From contig JAFRTL010000016.1 in NCBI GenBank assembly GCA_017427065.1, positions 279,054 to 343,053 on the forward strand: a DNA stretch of 64,000 bases, in the 5' to 3' direction. Positions 6,906 to 15,171 of this stretch are shown here, piece by piece (position 1 is the stretch's first letter; the number at the start of each line of letters is the position of its first letter). This DNA comes from Bacteroidaceae bacterium. GTDB taxonomy: Bacteria > Bacteroidota > Bacteroidia > Bacteroidales > Bacteroidaceae. Position numbers and translations under genes: made by a program. The notes beneath the pieces were generated by a model. That model did not search any database. It was not told the DNA's origin and was given only the letters and a program-made list of their open reading frames with translations.

Positions 6906-8609
6906 AAGAGTAAGTATCGTAACATATTTTTGGCGTTTGGCGTGGTGGCAGTGGTCATCATGCTGCTAACTATGAATATGAGTTACGAGGAGCTTTGGAG
7001 TAATCTGAAGCGTGCAGGGTATTATCTGCCACTAATTATCTTATTATGGTTGGTGGTGTATGTCATTAATACCTGTTCTTGGTACGTTATCTTACATAGT
7101 TCTGGACGCGTAACTATCCCATTCTGGCGACTCTATAAGTATTCCGTTTCTGGATTTGCACTCAACTATGTCACGCCCGTCGGACTGATGGGTGGGGAGC
7201 CTTACCGTATCATGGAACTGACACCCTATGTGGGTGTAGAGCGAGCGACCTCCTCGGTGATTCTCTATGTGATGATGCACATTTTCAGTCACTTCTGCTT
7301 CTGGATGAGTTCGGTACTGATCTACGTGTTCTTCTATCCTGTTAATTGGAGTATGGGCATCTTGATGGGATTTATTACACTCTTCTGTCTGACGTTAGGA
7401 ACGCTCTTTATCAAAGGTTACCGACATGGTATGGCAGTGGCGTGTATGAATCTGGCCAGTAAGATTCCCTTCCTGAAGAAATATGCCCTTGCTTTTGCGG
7501 AGAAGAACCGGGCGAAGTTGGAGAACATCGACAAGCAGATTGCCTTGGTTCATAAGCAGGACAAGCGTTCGTTCTATGGATCGCTGTTCTTGGAATACCT
7601 GGCACGTGTGGTGAGTTGCGGAGAAGTCTGGCTCATTCTTAATGTGTTGACTACCAATGTGAGTTTCGTGGACTGTATTCTGATTCTGGCATTCTCTTCT
7701 CTGATGGCCAATCTGCTGTTCTTCATGCCGATGCAACTTGGTGGTCGTGAAGGCGGGTTTGCCTTGGCAGTGAACGGTATTTCCGTGGCAGGAGCCTACG
7801 GTGTTTATGCGGCTTTGATTACCCGTATACGTGAGATGGTATGGATTATCATCGGCTTGGCACTGATGAAGATAGGAAACAAAAACGTGAAAGATATGGT
7901 GAGTGATATTAAGGTGAAGGCGTTGGCCTTCGATTTCGGGGGTACGCTGGATTCTCCGTTCTTACATTGGGCGCAGGTCTATATTAAGATTTATAATGAA
8001 AAGTTGGGTATTCCACTTACTCGAGAGACTTTTTGGGACTCCTATGTCTTTGCCGAGCGTGAGATGGAGCGTCTGAATCCGGTGAAAGCAACGGATACCC
8101 TGCGCGATGTGCAGAACTATAAAACCCGCTTCCAGTTCGACGACCTTATCCGTCGTGGAGTGGTGGAAGATACGGAGTACAACCGCACCACTTTGCCTGC
8201 TGAGGCTGCCCGATTGGTGACGGAGTTCTCAACTGATTATGTCAGACAAGCAAAGCCAGTTTTAGAGAAGCTGAAAGATAAATATACCCTCTTTGTGGTA
8301 TCCAACTATTATGGAAATCTGAAGTCGGTCTTGCAGAGCATGGGTGTGGCAGACCTTTTCCATTCCATCACCGACTCAACGATAGCTGGTATGAGAAAAC
8401 CTGATCCTGCGCTTTGGAAGTTGGCCATCGAGCAAGAAGGTTTCCAACCGGAAGAAGTCATCGTGGTGGGAGATTCACAAAGGAATGATGTCAATCCTGC
8501 TCTTTCGTTGGGATGTCATGTCATCAAATGTTGTCCTGACGAAACGGCTGTAGTTCCTGGTATTACGTGTATCATGCAACTTAGTGAACTGGAAGTCTTG
8601 CTGTTATAA
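6903..8609 (+). CDS. UPF0104 flippase-like membrane domain fused to HAD hydrolase
   Basis: 568 residues. About 1-330 is an eight-helix UPF0104 / lysylphosphatidylglycerol-synthase-TM domain (YVTPVGLMGGEPYRI, PMQLGGREGGFALAV), a family linked to lipid translocation. About 338-568 is a HAD domain: motif I DFGGTLD (D344), SNYYG motif II, Lys in GMRKPDP, and GDSQRND motif IV. Motif I has Gly where phosphatases carry the second Asp. I chose ATG 6903; a TTG at 6879 lies inside the repeat. An in-frame ATG at 7896 could permit separate HAD translation, but no stop separates the domains. Confidence 0.88.
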   Translation: MKSKYRNIFLAFGVVAVVIMLLTMNMSYEELWSNLKRAGYYLPLIILLWLVVYVINTCSWYVILHSSGRVTIPFWRLYKYSVSGFALNYVTPVGLMGGEPYRIMELTPYVGVERATSSVILYVMMHIFSHFCFWMSSVLIYVFFYPVNWSMGILMGFITLFCLTLGTLFIKGYRHGMAVACMNLASKIPFLKKYALAFAEKNRAKLENIDKQIALVHKQDKRSFYGSLFLEYLARVVSCGEVWLILNVLTTNVSFVDCILILAFSSLMANLLFFMPMQLGGREGGFALAVNGISVAGAYGVYAALITRIREMVWIIIGLALMKIGNKNVKDMVSDIKVKALAFDFGGTLDSPFLHWAQVYIKIYNEKLGIPLTRETFWDSYVFAEREMERLNPVKATDTLRDVQNYKTRFQFDDLIRRGVVEDTEYNRTTLPAEAARLVTEFSTDYVRQAKPVLEKLKDKYTLFVVSNYYGNLKSVLQSMGVADLFHSITDSTIAGMRKPDPALWKLAIEQEGFQPEEVIVVGDSQRNDVNPALSLGCHVIKCCPDETAVVPGITCIMQLSELEVLLL

Positions 8610-8618
8610 TGTTAGCTT

Positions 8619-9929
8619 ATGAAACTGAGAAGTAGTGTACTGATTGCTTTGTTGGGAGTGGCATTTATTGTCGCTCTGCAATGCTTGTGGCTGTACAATA
8701 CTTACCAGTTGCTGAAAGACGACTTGGAGAAAGAACTGACCGACCTGGTGGAGGAATCGTTGCTGAAAGAGCGCGATTTGCGTTTGGATATCTTTTATGC
8801 TGATTCTACCTCCACAGCATTGGAGTTCGATGGAAGGGCTGATGAACTGACGAGATTCAACGAGGCCTTAAATGAAGAAGGAATTCCAGTTTCCTTAGTG
8901 CAGGTGGATTCTATTGCCAAGGAGATGCTGCTTGAGCGTGATATCACCAACGACATCACCATCGACTTGGTGGAAGCGGCCACAGGAAGGGTGATGGCCA
9001 CGAGCAATCCTCGTTTTACGTTGCATTTTGGTGGATTTGTAGCTTCGCAAGCGGTGGCAGTGAACTATGAGCGTACGCATGGTATCCGTATGTTGGTGGA
9101 CAATCCATATACCATTATCTTTGGACGGATGATTGCGCTCATCTTAGCATCGTTGGTATTGCTGACGCTTATCATTTGGAGTATTCTCCAACAGATACAT
9201 TTTATCCGCAAGCAGGACAAGATTGCTACCTTGCGCCAGGATTTCACCTATGCAATGGTACATGATATGAAGACTCCGTTAAGCAGCATCATTATGAGTC
9301 TGCGGAGCCTACGGAGTGGGAAATTGGAGGGAAAGGAAGCCCTGAAGGATAAGTATATGGGAATTGCCGAGGATGAGGCTTCGCAGCTTTTGGCACTGAC
9401 CAATAAGATTCTGACACTTTCCCGTTTGGAGAATCACCGGTTGGAATTACATATAGATAAGGTGGAACTGCGGCCGTTGGTGGACGATCTGATTCAACGT
9501 TTTACGGTGAAAGCAGGGAAGGATGTGTCATTCGATACGGAGTTGAAAATGCCTTCCGTCATGGCTGATCCCCAATATCTGAGTGAAGCTCTTAGTAATC
9601 TCATCGATAATGCCATCAAGTATTCTGGGGAGAAGGTTCGGATAGAGATCGCTTCGCATGAGACCTTCGGGCATGTGATTGTCAGTGTGAAAGACGATGG
9701 ACTGGGTATCTCTCCTGAAGATTTAAAAGTGATCTTCGAGAAGTTTGAACGCGGAGAAGCCACTCAGCGCAGCAAGATAGGAGGAGCCTCAGGCTTCGGA
9801 CTGGGACTGAACCTTGTCAGTCGGATACTCGAAGCCCATGGTGGTAAGGTGGATGTGGACAGTGTGAAAGGGGAATACAGTAAATTCTCTCTTTGGTTTC
9901 CCAAGGAGGCTAAGACAGAAGAGGTATGA
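8619..9929 (+). CDS. Membrane sensor histidine kinase
   Basis: 436-residue kinase. TM1 (about 7-29), a periplasmic sensor region of about 130 residues, TM2 (about 166-190), HisKA with the phospho-acceptor in MVHDMKTPLSS (H215), and a HATPase with N-box EALSNLIDNAIKYSG and G-boxes DDGLGIS and GFGLGLN. It starts 9 bases after the flippase/HAD gene and overlaps its regulator by 4 bases, so it probably belongs to the same transcript. Sensing of envelope or lipid state is inferred from position only. Confidence 0.92.
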   Translation: MKLRSSVLIALLGVAFIVALQCLWLYNTYQLLKDDLEKELTDLVEESLLKERDLRLDIFYADSTSTALEFDGRADELTRFNEALNEEGIPVSLVQVDSIAKEMLLERDITNDITIDLVEAATGRVMATSNPRFTLHFGGFVASQAVAVNYERTHGIRMLVDNPYTIIFGRMIALILASLVLLTLIIWSILQQIHFIRKQDKIATLRQDFTYAMVHDMKTPLSSIIMSLRSLRSGKLEGKEALKDKYMGIAEDEASQLLALTNKILTLSRLENHRLELHIDKVELRPLVDDLIQRFTVKAGKDVSFDTELKMPSVMADPQYLSEALSNLIDNAIKYSGEKVRIEIASHETFGHVIVSVKDDGLGISPEDLKVIFEKFERGEATQRSKIGGASGFGLGLNLVSRILEAHGGKVDVDSVKGEYSKFSLWFPKEAKTEEV

Positions 9930-10627
9930 ACAACATTAAATTGCTTTTGGTAGAGGATGATGCCAACCTGAGCTATATCATCAGCAGTAGCTTACAGGAG
10001 TTGATAGGAGGTTATGATATAGTGACTGCTACCAATGGGGCTGAGGGGCTGAAGGCCTGGAAGGACTATCATCCCGATGTCATTATTGCAGATATTGACA
10101 TGCCTGTAATGAATGGTTTCGAGATGGTGGAGAAAATCCGTGAGACCGACGGAGACACATTGATCTTTTTTACTTCGGCACTGACTTCGCCCGAGGATGT
10201 GAGCCATGGTTATCGTCTGGGTGTAAACAACTACTTGAAGAAACCGTTCGTCCCCGAGGAACTGGATGCCAGTATCAAGGCTCTTCTGAAACTCCAAAGA
10301 GGAGAGCGGGCAAATAATGAGACGGGACAGTTGCACATAGGAAGCTTTATCTTTGATTCCCGCACTTGCGCATTGACTTCTACGGATGGGAAGGAAGAAC
10401 ATCTCACGGAAACAGAAGGAAAACTCCTGCGCCTGTTGGCAGAGAATCTGGGAGAGATGGTGAGTCGTGATGCCATCATGTACCGCATCTGGGGAAATAC
10501 CGACTACTATGTCTCCCGTAGCTTGGATGTGTTTGTAAGGAAACTTCGGATGCGCCTTTCTGCTGATAAACGGGTAGAATTGACTACTGTCAGGGGACAA
10601 GGACTGAAACTAGAAGTTAAAAATTGA
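9926..10627 (+). CDS. OmpR-family response regulator
   Basis: 233 residues: receiver domain with phospho-acceptor D56 in IADIDMPVMNG and the conserved Lys in NYLKKPF, followed by an OmpR/PhoB winged helix (about 135-231) ending in TTVRGQGLKLEV. Partner of the kinase that it overlaps by 4 bases (ATGA). Its stop codon TGA is formed by the first unit of a heptamer array. Confidence 0.95.
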   Translation: MNNIKLLLVEDDANLSYIISSSLQELIGGYDIVTATNGAEGLKAWKDYHPDVIIADIDMPVMNGFEMVEKIRETDGDTLIFFTSALTSPEDVSHGYRLGVNNYLKKPFVPEELDASIKALLKLQRGERANNETGQLHIGSFIFDSRTCALTSTDGKEEHLTETEGKLLRLLAENLGEMVSRDAIMYRIWGNTDYYVSRSLDVFVRKLRMRLSADKRVELTTVRGQGLKLEVKN

Positions 10628-10728
10628 GAATTGAGGATTGAAAATTGAGAATTACTTTCCAAATGATTATACCATGCGCAACCAAATGTTTAATCCTCAA
10701 TTCTCAATTCTCAATTCTCAATCTTCAA
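10623..10728. repeat. Two inverted heptamer arrays
   Basis: Left array 10623-10650: ATTGAGA, ATTGAGG, ATTGAAA, ATTGAGA. Right array 10694-10728: TCCTCAA, three TTCTCAA, TCTTCAA, complementary to the left array. A transcript could fold into a long AU-rich hairpin with a loop of about 43 bases. The left array includes the regulator stop (10625-10627); the right array ends 26 bases before the beta-glucuronidase start. Confidence 0.85.
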
Positions 10729-10754
10729 TAGATATAAATACTAAACAAAATATC

Positions 10755-12557
10755 ATGAAACGTACGATCTTATTACTTATTTCGCTGTTAGCAGTTATTT
10801 GTCTACGTGCGGAAGTGCGTGAAGTACCTCTGTTGCAGAATGTCTTTGCACGTCAGAGTGTTTCACTGAACGGCAAGTGGAACTATATCGTTGATCCGTT
10901 TGACAATGGTTACTACGACTATCGTTTGCGACCAATGGATCGAGGTGGATTTGGTGATAACCGAAAGCCCAGTAATCCGCAGGAACTGGTGGAGTATAAT
11001 TTCGATACCTCTCCTATTATGGATATCCCATCTGATTGGAACACAAAGGACGAACAACTCTTCTTCTACGAGGGCTCAGTGTGGTTCAAGCGTGACTTTA
11101 CCTACCATCAGGAGGAGGGGAAACGTGCCATCCTGTATTTCGGTGCGGTAAACTACCTGTCGATGGTGTGGGTGAACGGTCAGAAAGTGGGCGAGCATAT
11201 CGGTGGATTCACGCCTTTCAATTTTGATGTGACGGATGTGTTGAAGGAAGGCGACAACTTTGTGGTGGTGCGTGTGAACAATAAGCGCGATCAGGACAAT
11301 GTACCTACACTCAACTTCGATTGGTGGAACTACGGTGGTATCACGCGTGATGTGATGTTGGTACAAGTGCCCGAAACCTATATTGAAGATTATTATGTGC
11401 AACTGGCCAAGGGTGATGCCACAACCATTGAAGGGTGGGTAAAACTGAACCGTCCAATTTTAGGAGGAAGGGTCACTGTGGAGATTCCTGAACTGAAAAT
11501 CAGTCAGACAGTGCACACTGATGCCGAAGGTCGTGGATCTTTCTCTGTGAAGGCAAAGCCCCAGTTGTGGACGCCAGAGAATCCTAAACTCTATCAGGTG
11601 ACCGTGGATATGGGAACTGAACGATTCAGTGATGAGGTTGGTTTCCGTACCATCGAGACGCGTGGAAAGGAAATCCTGCTCAATGGGAAACCCATATTCC
11701 TGCGCGGTGTGAGCATCCATGAGGAAGCACCATTCCGTCAGGGACGAGCCTGGACCACAGAAGATGCCCATACCTTGCTAACTTGGGCGAAAGAGCTGGG
11801 ATGCAACTATGTACGTCTGGCACACTATCCGCACAATGAGCGTATGGTGCGTGAGGCAGAACGTATGGGCATCATGGTATGGAGTGAGATTCCTGTGTAT
11901 TGGACCATCTCATGGGAGAACCAAGCTACGTACGACAATGCCCAGCGCCAGCTCACGGACATGATCACACGCGACAAGAATCGTTGTGCCATCATCATCT
12001 GGAGCATTGCCAACGAGACTCCTCACAGCGATGCACGCGATAAGTTCCTAAGCAGTCTGTCCAAGCATGCCCGTACGCTGGATAACGTACGACTCATCAG
12101 TATGGCGATGGAAGTCACCTCGGCACAGAACTACCATAACCGTTTGAACGACAATATGAACGAGTTTGTGGATGTGGTGAGCTTCAACGAGTACATCGGT
12201 TGGTACCGTGATGTGAATGATGCCTTGAAGATGACCTGGGAAATTCCATACAACAAACCGGTGATCATCAGCGAGTTCGGCGGTGGTGCCTTGGCTGGCT
12301 ATCATGGCGATGTCAACCAGCGCTTCACGGAGGAGTTTCAGGAGAATGTCTATAAAAACAACATCGTGATGTTCGAGAAAATCGATGGACTTGCAGGCAC
12401 TTCCCCTTGGATTCTGATGGACTTCCGTTCCCCTCGTCGTCAACTTAATGGTATCCAGGACTTCTTCAATCGCAAGGGCCTGATCTCCAGTTGGGGTGAG
12501 AAGAAGAAAGCCTTTTACATCATGCAAGAATGGTATCGGAAGAAAGGGGCGAAGTAA
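10755..12557 (+). CDS. GH2 beta-glucuronidase
   Basis: 600-residue secreted glycoside hydrolase family 2 enzyme with signal peptide MKRTILLLISLLAVICLRAE. Sugar-binding and immunoglobulin-like domains occupy about 20-300, followed by the TIM barrel. Acid/base Glu is in WSIANETPH (E421) and the nucleophile in IISEFGGG (E507). N572-R573-K574 (FFNRKG) is the NxK signature that recognises the glucuronate carboxylate, which argues for beta-glucuronidase over beta-galactosidase. An ATG-like extension back to 10638 would run through the repeat arrays, so 10755 is preferred. The stop abuts the convergent PorT gene with no terminator. Confidence 0.88.
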   Translation: MKRTILLLISLLAVICLRAEVREVPLLQNVFARQSVSLNGKWNYIVDPFDNGYYDYRLRPMDRGGFGDNRKPSNPQELVEYNFDTSPIMDIPSDWNTKDEQLFFYEGSVWFKRDFTYHQEEGKRAILYFGAVNYLSMVWVNGQKVGEHIGGFTPFNFDVTDVLKEGDNFVVVRVNNKRDQDNVPTLNFDWWNYGGITRDVMLVQVPETYIEDYYVQLAKGDATTIEGWVKLNRPILGGRVTVEIPELKISQTVHTDAEGRGSFSVKAKPQLWTPENPKLYQVTVDMGTERFSDEVGFRTIETRGKEILLNGKPIFLRGVSIHEEAPFRQGRAWTTEDAHTLLTWAKELGCNYVRLAHYPHNERMVREAERMGIMVWSEIPVYWTISWENQATYDNAQRQLTDMITRDKNRCAIIIWSIANETPHSDARDKFLSSLSKHARTLDNVRLISMAMEVTSAQNYHNRLNDNMNEFVDVVSFNEYIGWYRDVNDALKMTWEIPYNKPVIISEFGGGALAGYHGDVNQRFTEEFQENVYKNNIVMFEKIDGLAGTSPWILMDFRSPRRQLNGIQDFFNRKGLISSWGEKKKAFYIMQEWYRKKGAK

Positions 12558-13247
12558 TTACTTCTTCAAATCAAAGAGATAAGTGGCTTTGATGCCAATG
12601 CCGCTATTGGCTGAGCGGGAGAAATAGTCGCGTTTGGTGTTGCCAAAGACATCGCCCAAGCCGTAGTAGTAACGCCCTTCCACAAGGAAGTTGCCAATAC
12701 CCGTGTGGAACTCGAAGCCTGCACCGCCGATAATGCCATAATCAAATTTGTGTTCTACCTCCAGTACATGCTGCTCTTGGTGGTAACGGTAATTTTCCCA
12801 ATCGCCATCAATACTGCTACTGTCGCTAAGGTAGTAGCTGAACTGTGGCCCTGCATGGATGAAGAACTTCAAGAAACCATTCTCCTTGCCAAATCCAATA
12901 TGTGCCATGATAGGAAGCTCTACGTAGCGCAGTTTTCGTGTGTATTGTAACTCTGGATAGTCCTCGTAGAACTCATCCCAACCGCGTTGCACAAGGTTGG
13001 CTTCTGCCTGAATACCACAAAGCATACCAAACCAGCGTTCGGAGATATAACGTACGGTAATACCATAGGCAGGTCCCATAAGGTTCTTCTGCTTCACCTT
13101 GGGGGAGAATGTCACACTGCTCATCTGCACACCACCGTTCACGCCAATAGCGAGGTTATGACGCTGGTCGCCTACCTGTGCCTGGACCATCAACGTTGTT
13201 GCCAAGCATAGGAACAGAGTGAGGAGATATCGGGTAGCTGACGTCAT
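12558..13247 (-). CDS. PorT-family outer-membrane beta-barrel protein
   Basis: 229 residues: signal peptide ending at VQA, then alternating amphipathic strands with glycine-rich starts (LAIGVNGGVQMSSV) and a C-terminal aromatic/hydrophobic strand (GIGIKATYLFDL). This is the pattern of the PorT-like barrel family (outer-membrane beta-barrel domain 2). It lies 3 bases after the LysM gene and is probably co-transcribed with it. Specific function unknown. Confidence 0.8.
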   Translation of the reverse strand: MTSATRYLLTLFLCLATTLMVQAQVGDQRHNLAIGVNGGVQMSSVTFSPKVKQKNLMGPAYGITVRYISERWFGMLCGIQAEANLVQRGWDEFYEDYPELQYTRKLRYVELPIMAHIGFGKENGFLKFFIHAGPQFSYYLSDSSSIDGDWENYRYHQEQHVLEVEHKFDYGIIGGAGFEFHTGIGNFLVEGRYYYGLGDVFGNTKRDYFSRSANSGIGIKATYLFDLKK

Positions 13248-13250
13248 AAA

Positions 13251-15032
13251 TCAATCAAAGTCGAGCTTGATAAGTTCGTTGTTACGGGTGAAGTGTACGA
13301 AGAACACTTTCTTGTTGATGAAACCGCCCCAGTTGTTCACACGTTCGTACTTGAAGCCTGTCTGTATGGGTCGTGCCAACAACTGACTCTGGTTCTGATC
13401 AAAGGCCGTGCCATAAAGCCACATGCCCTTGAGGAAGAAGAAGCCAGTGTCGAAGCCCAACATACCATATTTAGGATAACGGTCTTCCATCTCCTTTCCA
13501 TACCAACGACGGAACTTCGAAATGAACTGCTTGGGTTCTTCCATCAGGTTGTTGGTATAGAAGGAACTATAGAAATAGGTGTCGAGCTCGAAGAACGATT
13601 CCAGGAAGTCGTTGGTGTAGGTCTGCCATTCAGGATAACCGAAGAGGTGAATATTGTCGATGCCTTGGGTGACATTGAGGATGGAGTCGCGTACCACCAT
13701 CGTGAGTTGGGGAATAGACCTGATAAGGGCGGTATTGCTTCCACTGGTAGGAACAAAGATATTGTCCTTATCCTTTCTCAGAGAACCTTTCATGGCTTCG
13801 TAGCCTTCTGATTCGCTCAGAGTAGTGCTAGGAACATTCCTACGTTGCAGATCTTCACGGAATCCCTTGATGAAATCAGCCTTGTCATTTTCTCTGCTCT
13901 CAATAAAAATGACATGGGCATTGGGGAACTGACGGGCAAAGTGGTCGTACACCTCTGAATAGAAGTATGACTGTGGGGTATTCACCTGATAGACCTGTGG
14001 GTTGTTGTACACCGTATTGTCGCGTGAAGTGAACGGAATCACCAAACGGATGTTGTTCTCTTGAGCGAAATTGGCCAATGGTTCTATCTGCTCAGTATGC
14101 ATCGGGCCAAAGATGATGTTCATGTCCTTCATTTCTGACTTTGTCAGCAAGGTCTTCATTTCATCTGCCGTACTGCCTGAGTTGTAGGTATGCAGGTCAA
14201 TGTTGGCTCCTGTACCCTTGAGGCTATCCATAGCCAACAGGAAGCCCTGATAGTATTCCAACATGCGCTTGGTCTCTGTGGTGGCATTCCCGTCTTTCAG
14301 GAAGGGGAGGATAAGCGCAGCTTTGATGGAGTGCAGTTTCTTGGCTACCTCCGTATTAGCTTGGAAAAGTTCTTTGTCGGTTGGCTCCTTCACTTCTTGC
14401 TTCACCTCTTCCTTATGGTAAGGGATAGCCAGGAAAGAGTTCTTCTTCAACTTGCGGGCATCTTTCAGGTCGGAGTTGGCCGACAATAGTTCTTCTTCTG
14501 TGATGCCATACTGACGGGCAATGCTATAGATGGTTTCTCCACTCTTTACTTTGTGCATTTCCCTGACTGCAGGTCTCACTGCCTGTGGGATTTCCTGCTC
14601 CTGAGGTTGCTGCTCTGGTTGAAGGGCCGTCTTCTCGTTGGATTCAGGAATACGAATCACTTGACCAGCCTTGAAGTTGGTGGCACTCAGACCAGGGTTG
14701 GCATCCATGATGGCACGTACAGTGACCTTGTAGTTCACTGACAGACGATAGAGTGTCTCCCCACTGATGATGGTGTGGAACGAACCGCCCTGCTGGTTGG
14801 ATGGACGACGTGGGATGCGCAACTGCTTACCCTCTATAATAGTGGTATCACTGCCTGGATTCAGCTTCACTATGTCATCGATGGATACGCCATACATGCT
14901 GGAGATGGAAGTCAGCGTCTGACCTTTCTCGATGGTGTGCATGATGTACGACTGGTTTTCCTGTGCCTGTACGCCCAAGCTCACCATCAAAGTAAGCAGC
15001 AGCGAACCTAATATCTTTTTCAAAGTCTTCAT
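13251..15032 (-). CDS. Triple LysM plus type I periplasmic-binding-like protein
   Basis: 593 residues: signal peptide (MKTLKKILGSLLLTLMVSLGVQA), three LysM peptidoglycan-binding repeats (about 29-73, 85-130, 159-203), and a C-terminal domain (about 235-593) resembling type I periplasmic-binding proteins (KAALILPFLKDG, IIFGPMHTEQIEPLANFA, RLVIPFTSRDN). The arrangement suggests an envelope scaffold or cell-wall-associated sensor, somewhat like LpoA in having a PBP-like fold near peptidoglycan. Its partner gene is the PorT barrel 3 bases downstream. Confidence 0.85.
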   Translation of the reverse strand: MKTLKKILGSLLLTLMVSLGVQAQENQSYIMHTIEKGQTLTSISSMYGVSIDDIVKLNPGSDTTIIEGKQLRIPRRPSNQQGGSFHTIISGETLYRLSVNYKVTVRAIMDANPGLSATNFKAGQVIRIPESNEKTALQPEQQPQEQEIPQAVRPAVREMHKVKSGETIYSIARQYGITEEELLSANSDLKDARKLKKNSFLAIPYHKEEVKQEVKEPTDKELFQANTEVAKKLHSIKAALILPFLKDGNATTETKRMLEYYQGFLLAMDSLKGTGANIDLHTYNSGSTADEMKTLLTKSEMKDMNIIFGPMHTEQIEPLANFAQENNIRLVIPFTSRDNTVYNNPQVYQVNTPQSYFYSEVYDHFARQFPNAHVIFIESRENDKADFIKGFREDLQRRNVPSTTLSESEGYEAMKGSLRKDKDNIFVPTSGSNTALIRSIPQLTMVVRDSILNVTQGIDNIHLFGYPEWQTYTNDFLESFFELDTYFYSSFYTNNLMEEPKQFISKFRRWYGKEMEDRYPKYGMLGFDTGFFFLKGMWLYGTAFDQNQSQLLARPIQTGFKYERVNNWGGFINKKVFFVHFTRNNELIKLDFD

Positions 15033-15117
15033 TTTTTTCTGATAATCTTAAGTTGATGCAAAATTACGTCATTATTTCCAAACTTTCAATTATGTGCCTA
15101 TGTTTTTTGCATAAGGG

Positions 15118-15148
15118 TTGTGTACAAAGAATAAAATCCGTAAATTTG
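15118..15148 (+). promoter_or_regulatory. Promoter of uvrA
   Basis: TTG at 15118-15120, exactly 20 bases, then TAAATTTG at 15141-15148. A TTG-initiated extension of uvrA would begin inside this promoter, so the ATG at 15172 is the start. Confidence 0.8.
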
Positions 15149-15171
15149 CAGTTTCCAATCGAAATGTGAAG

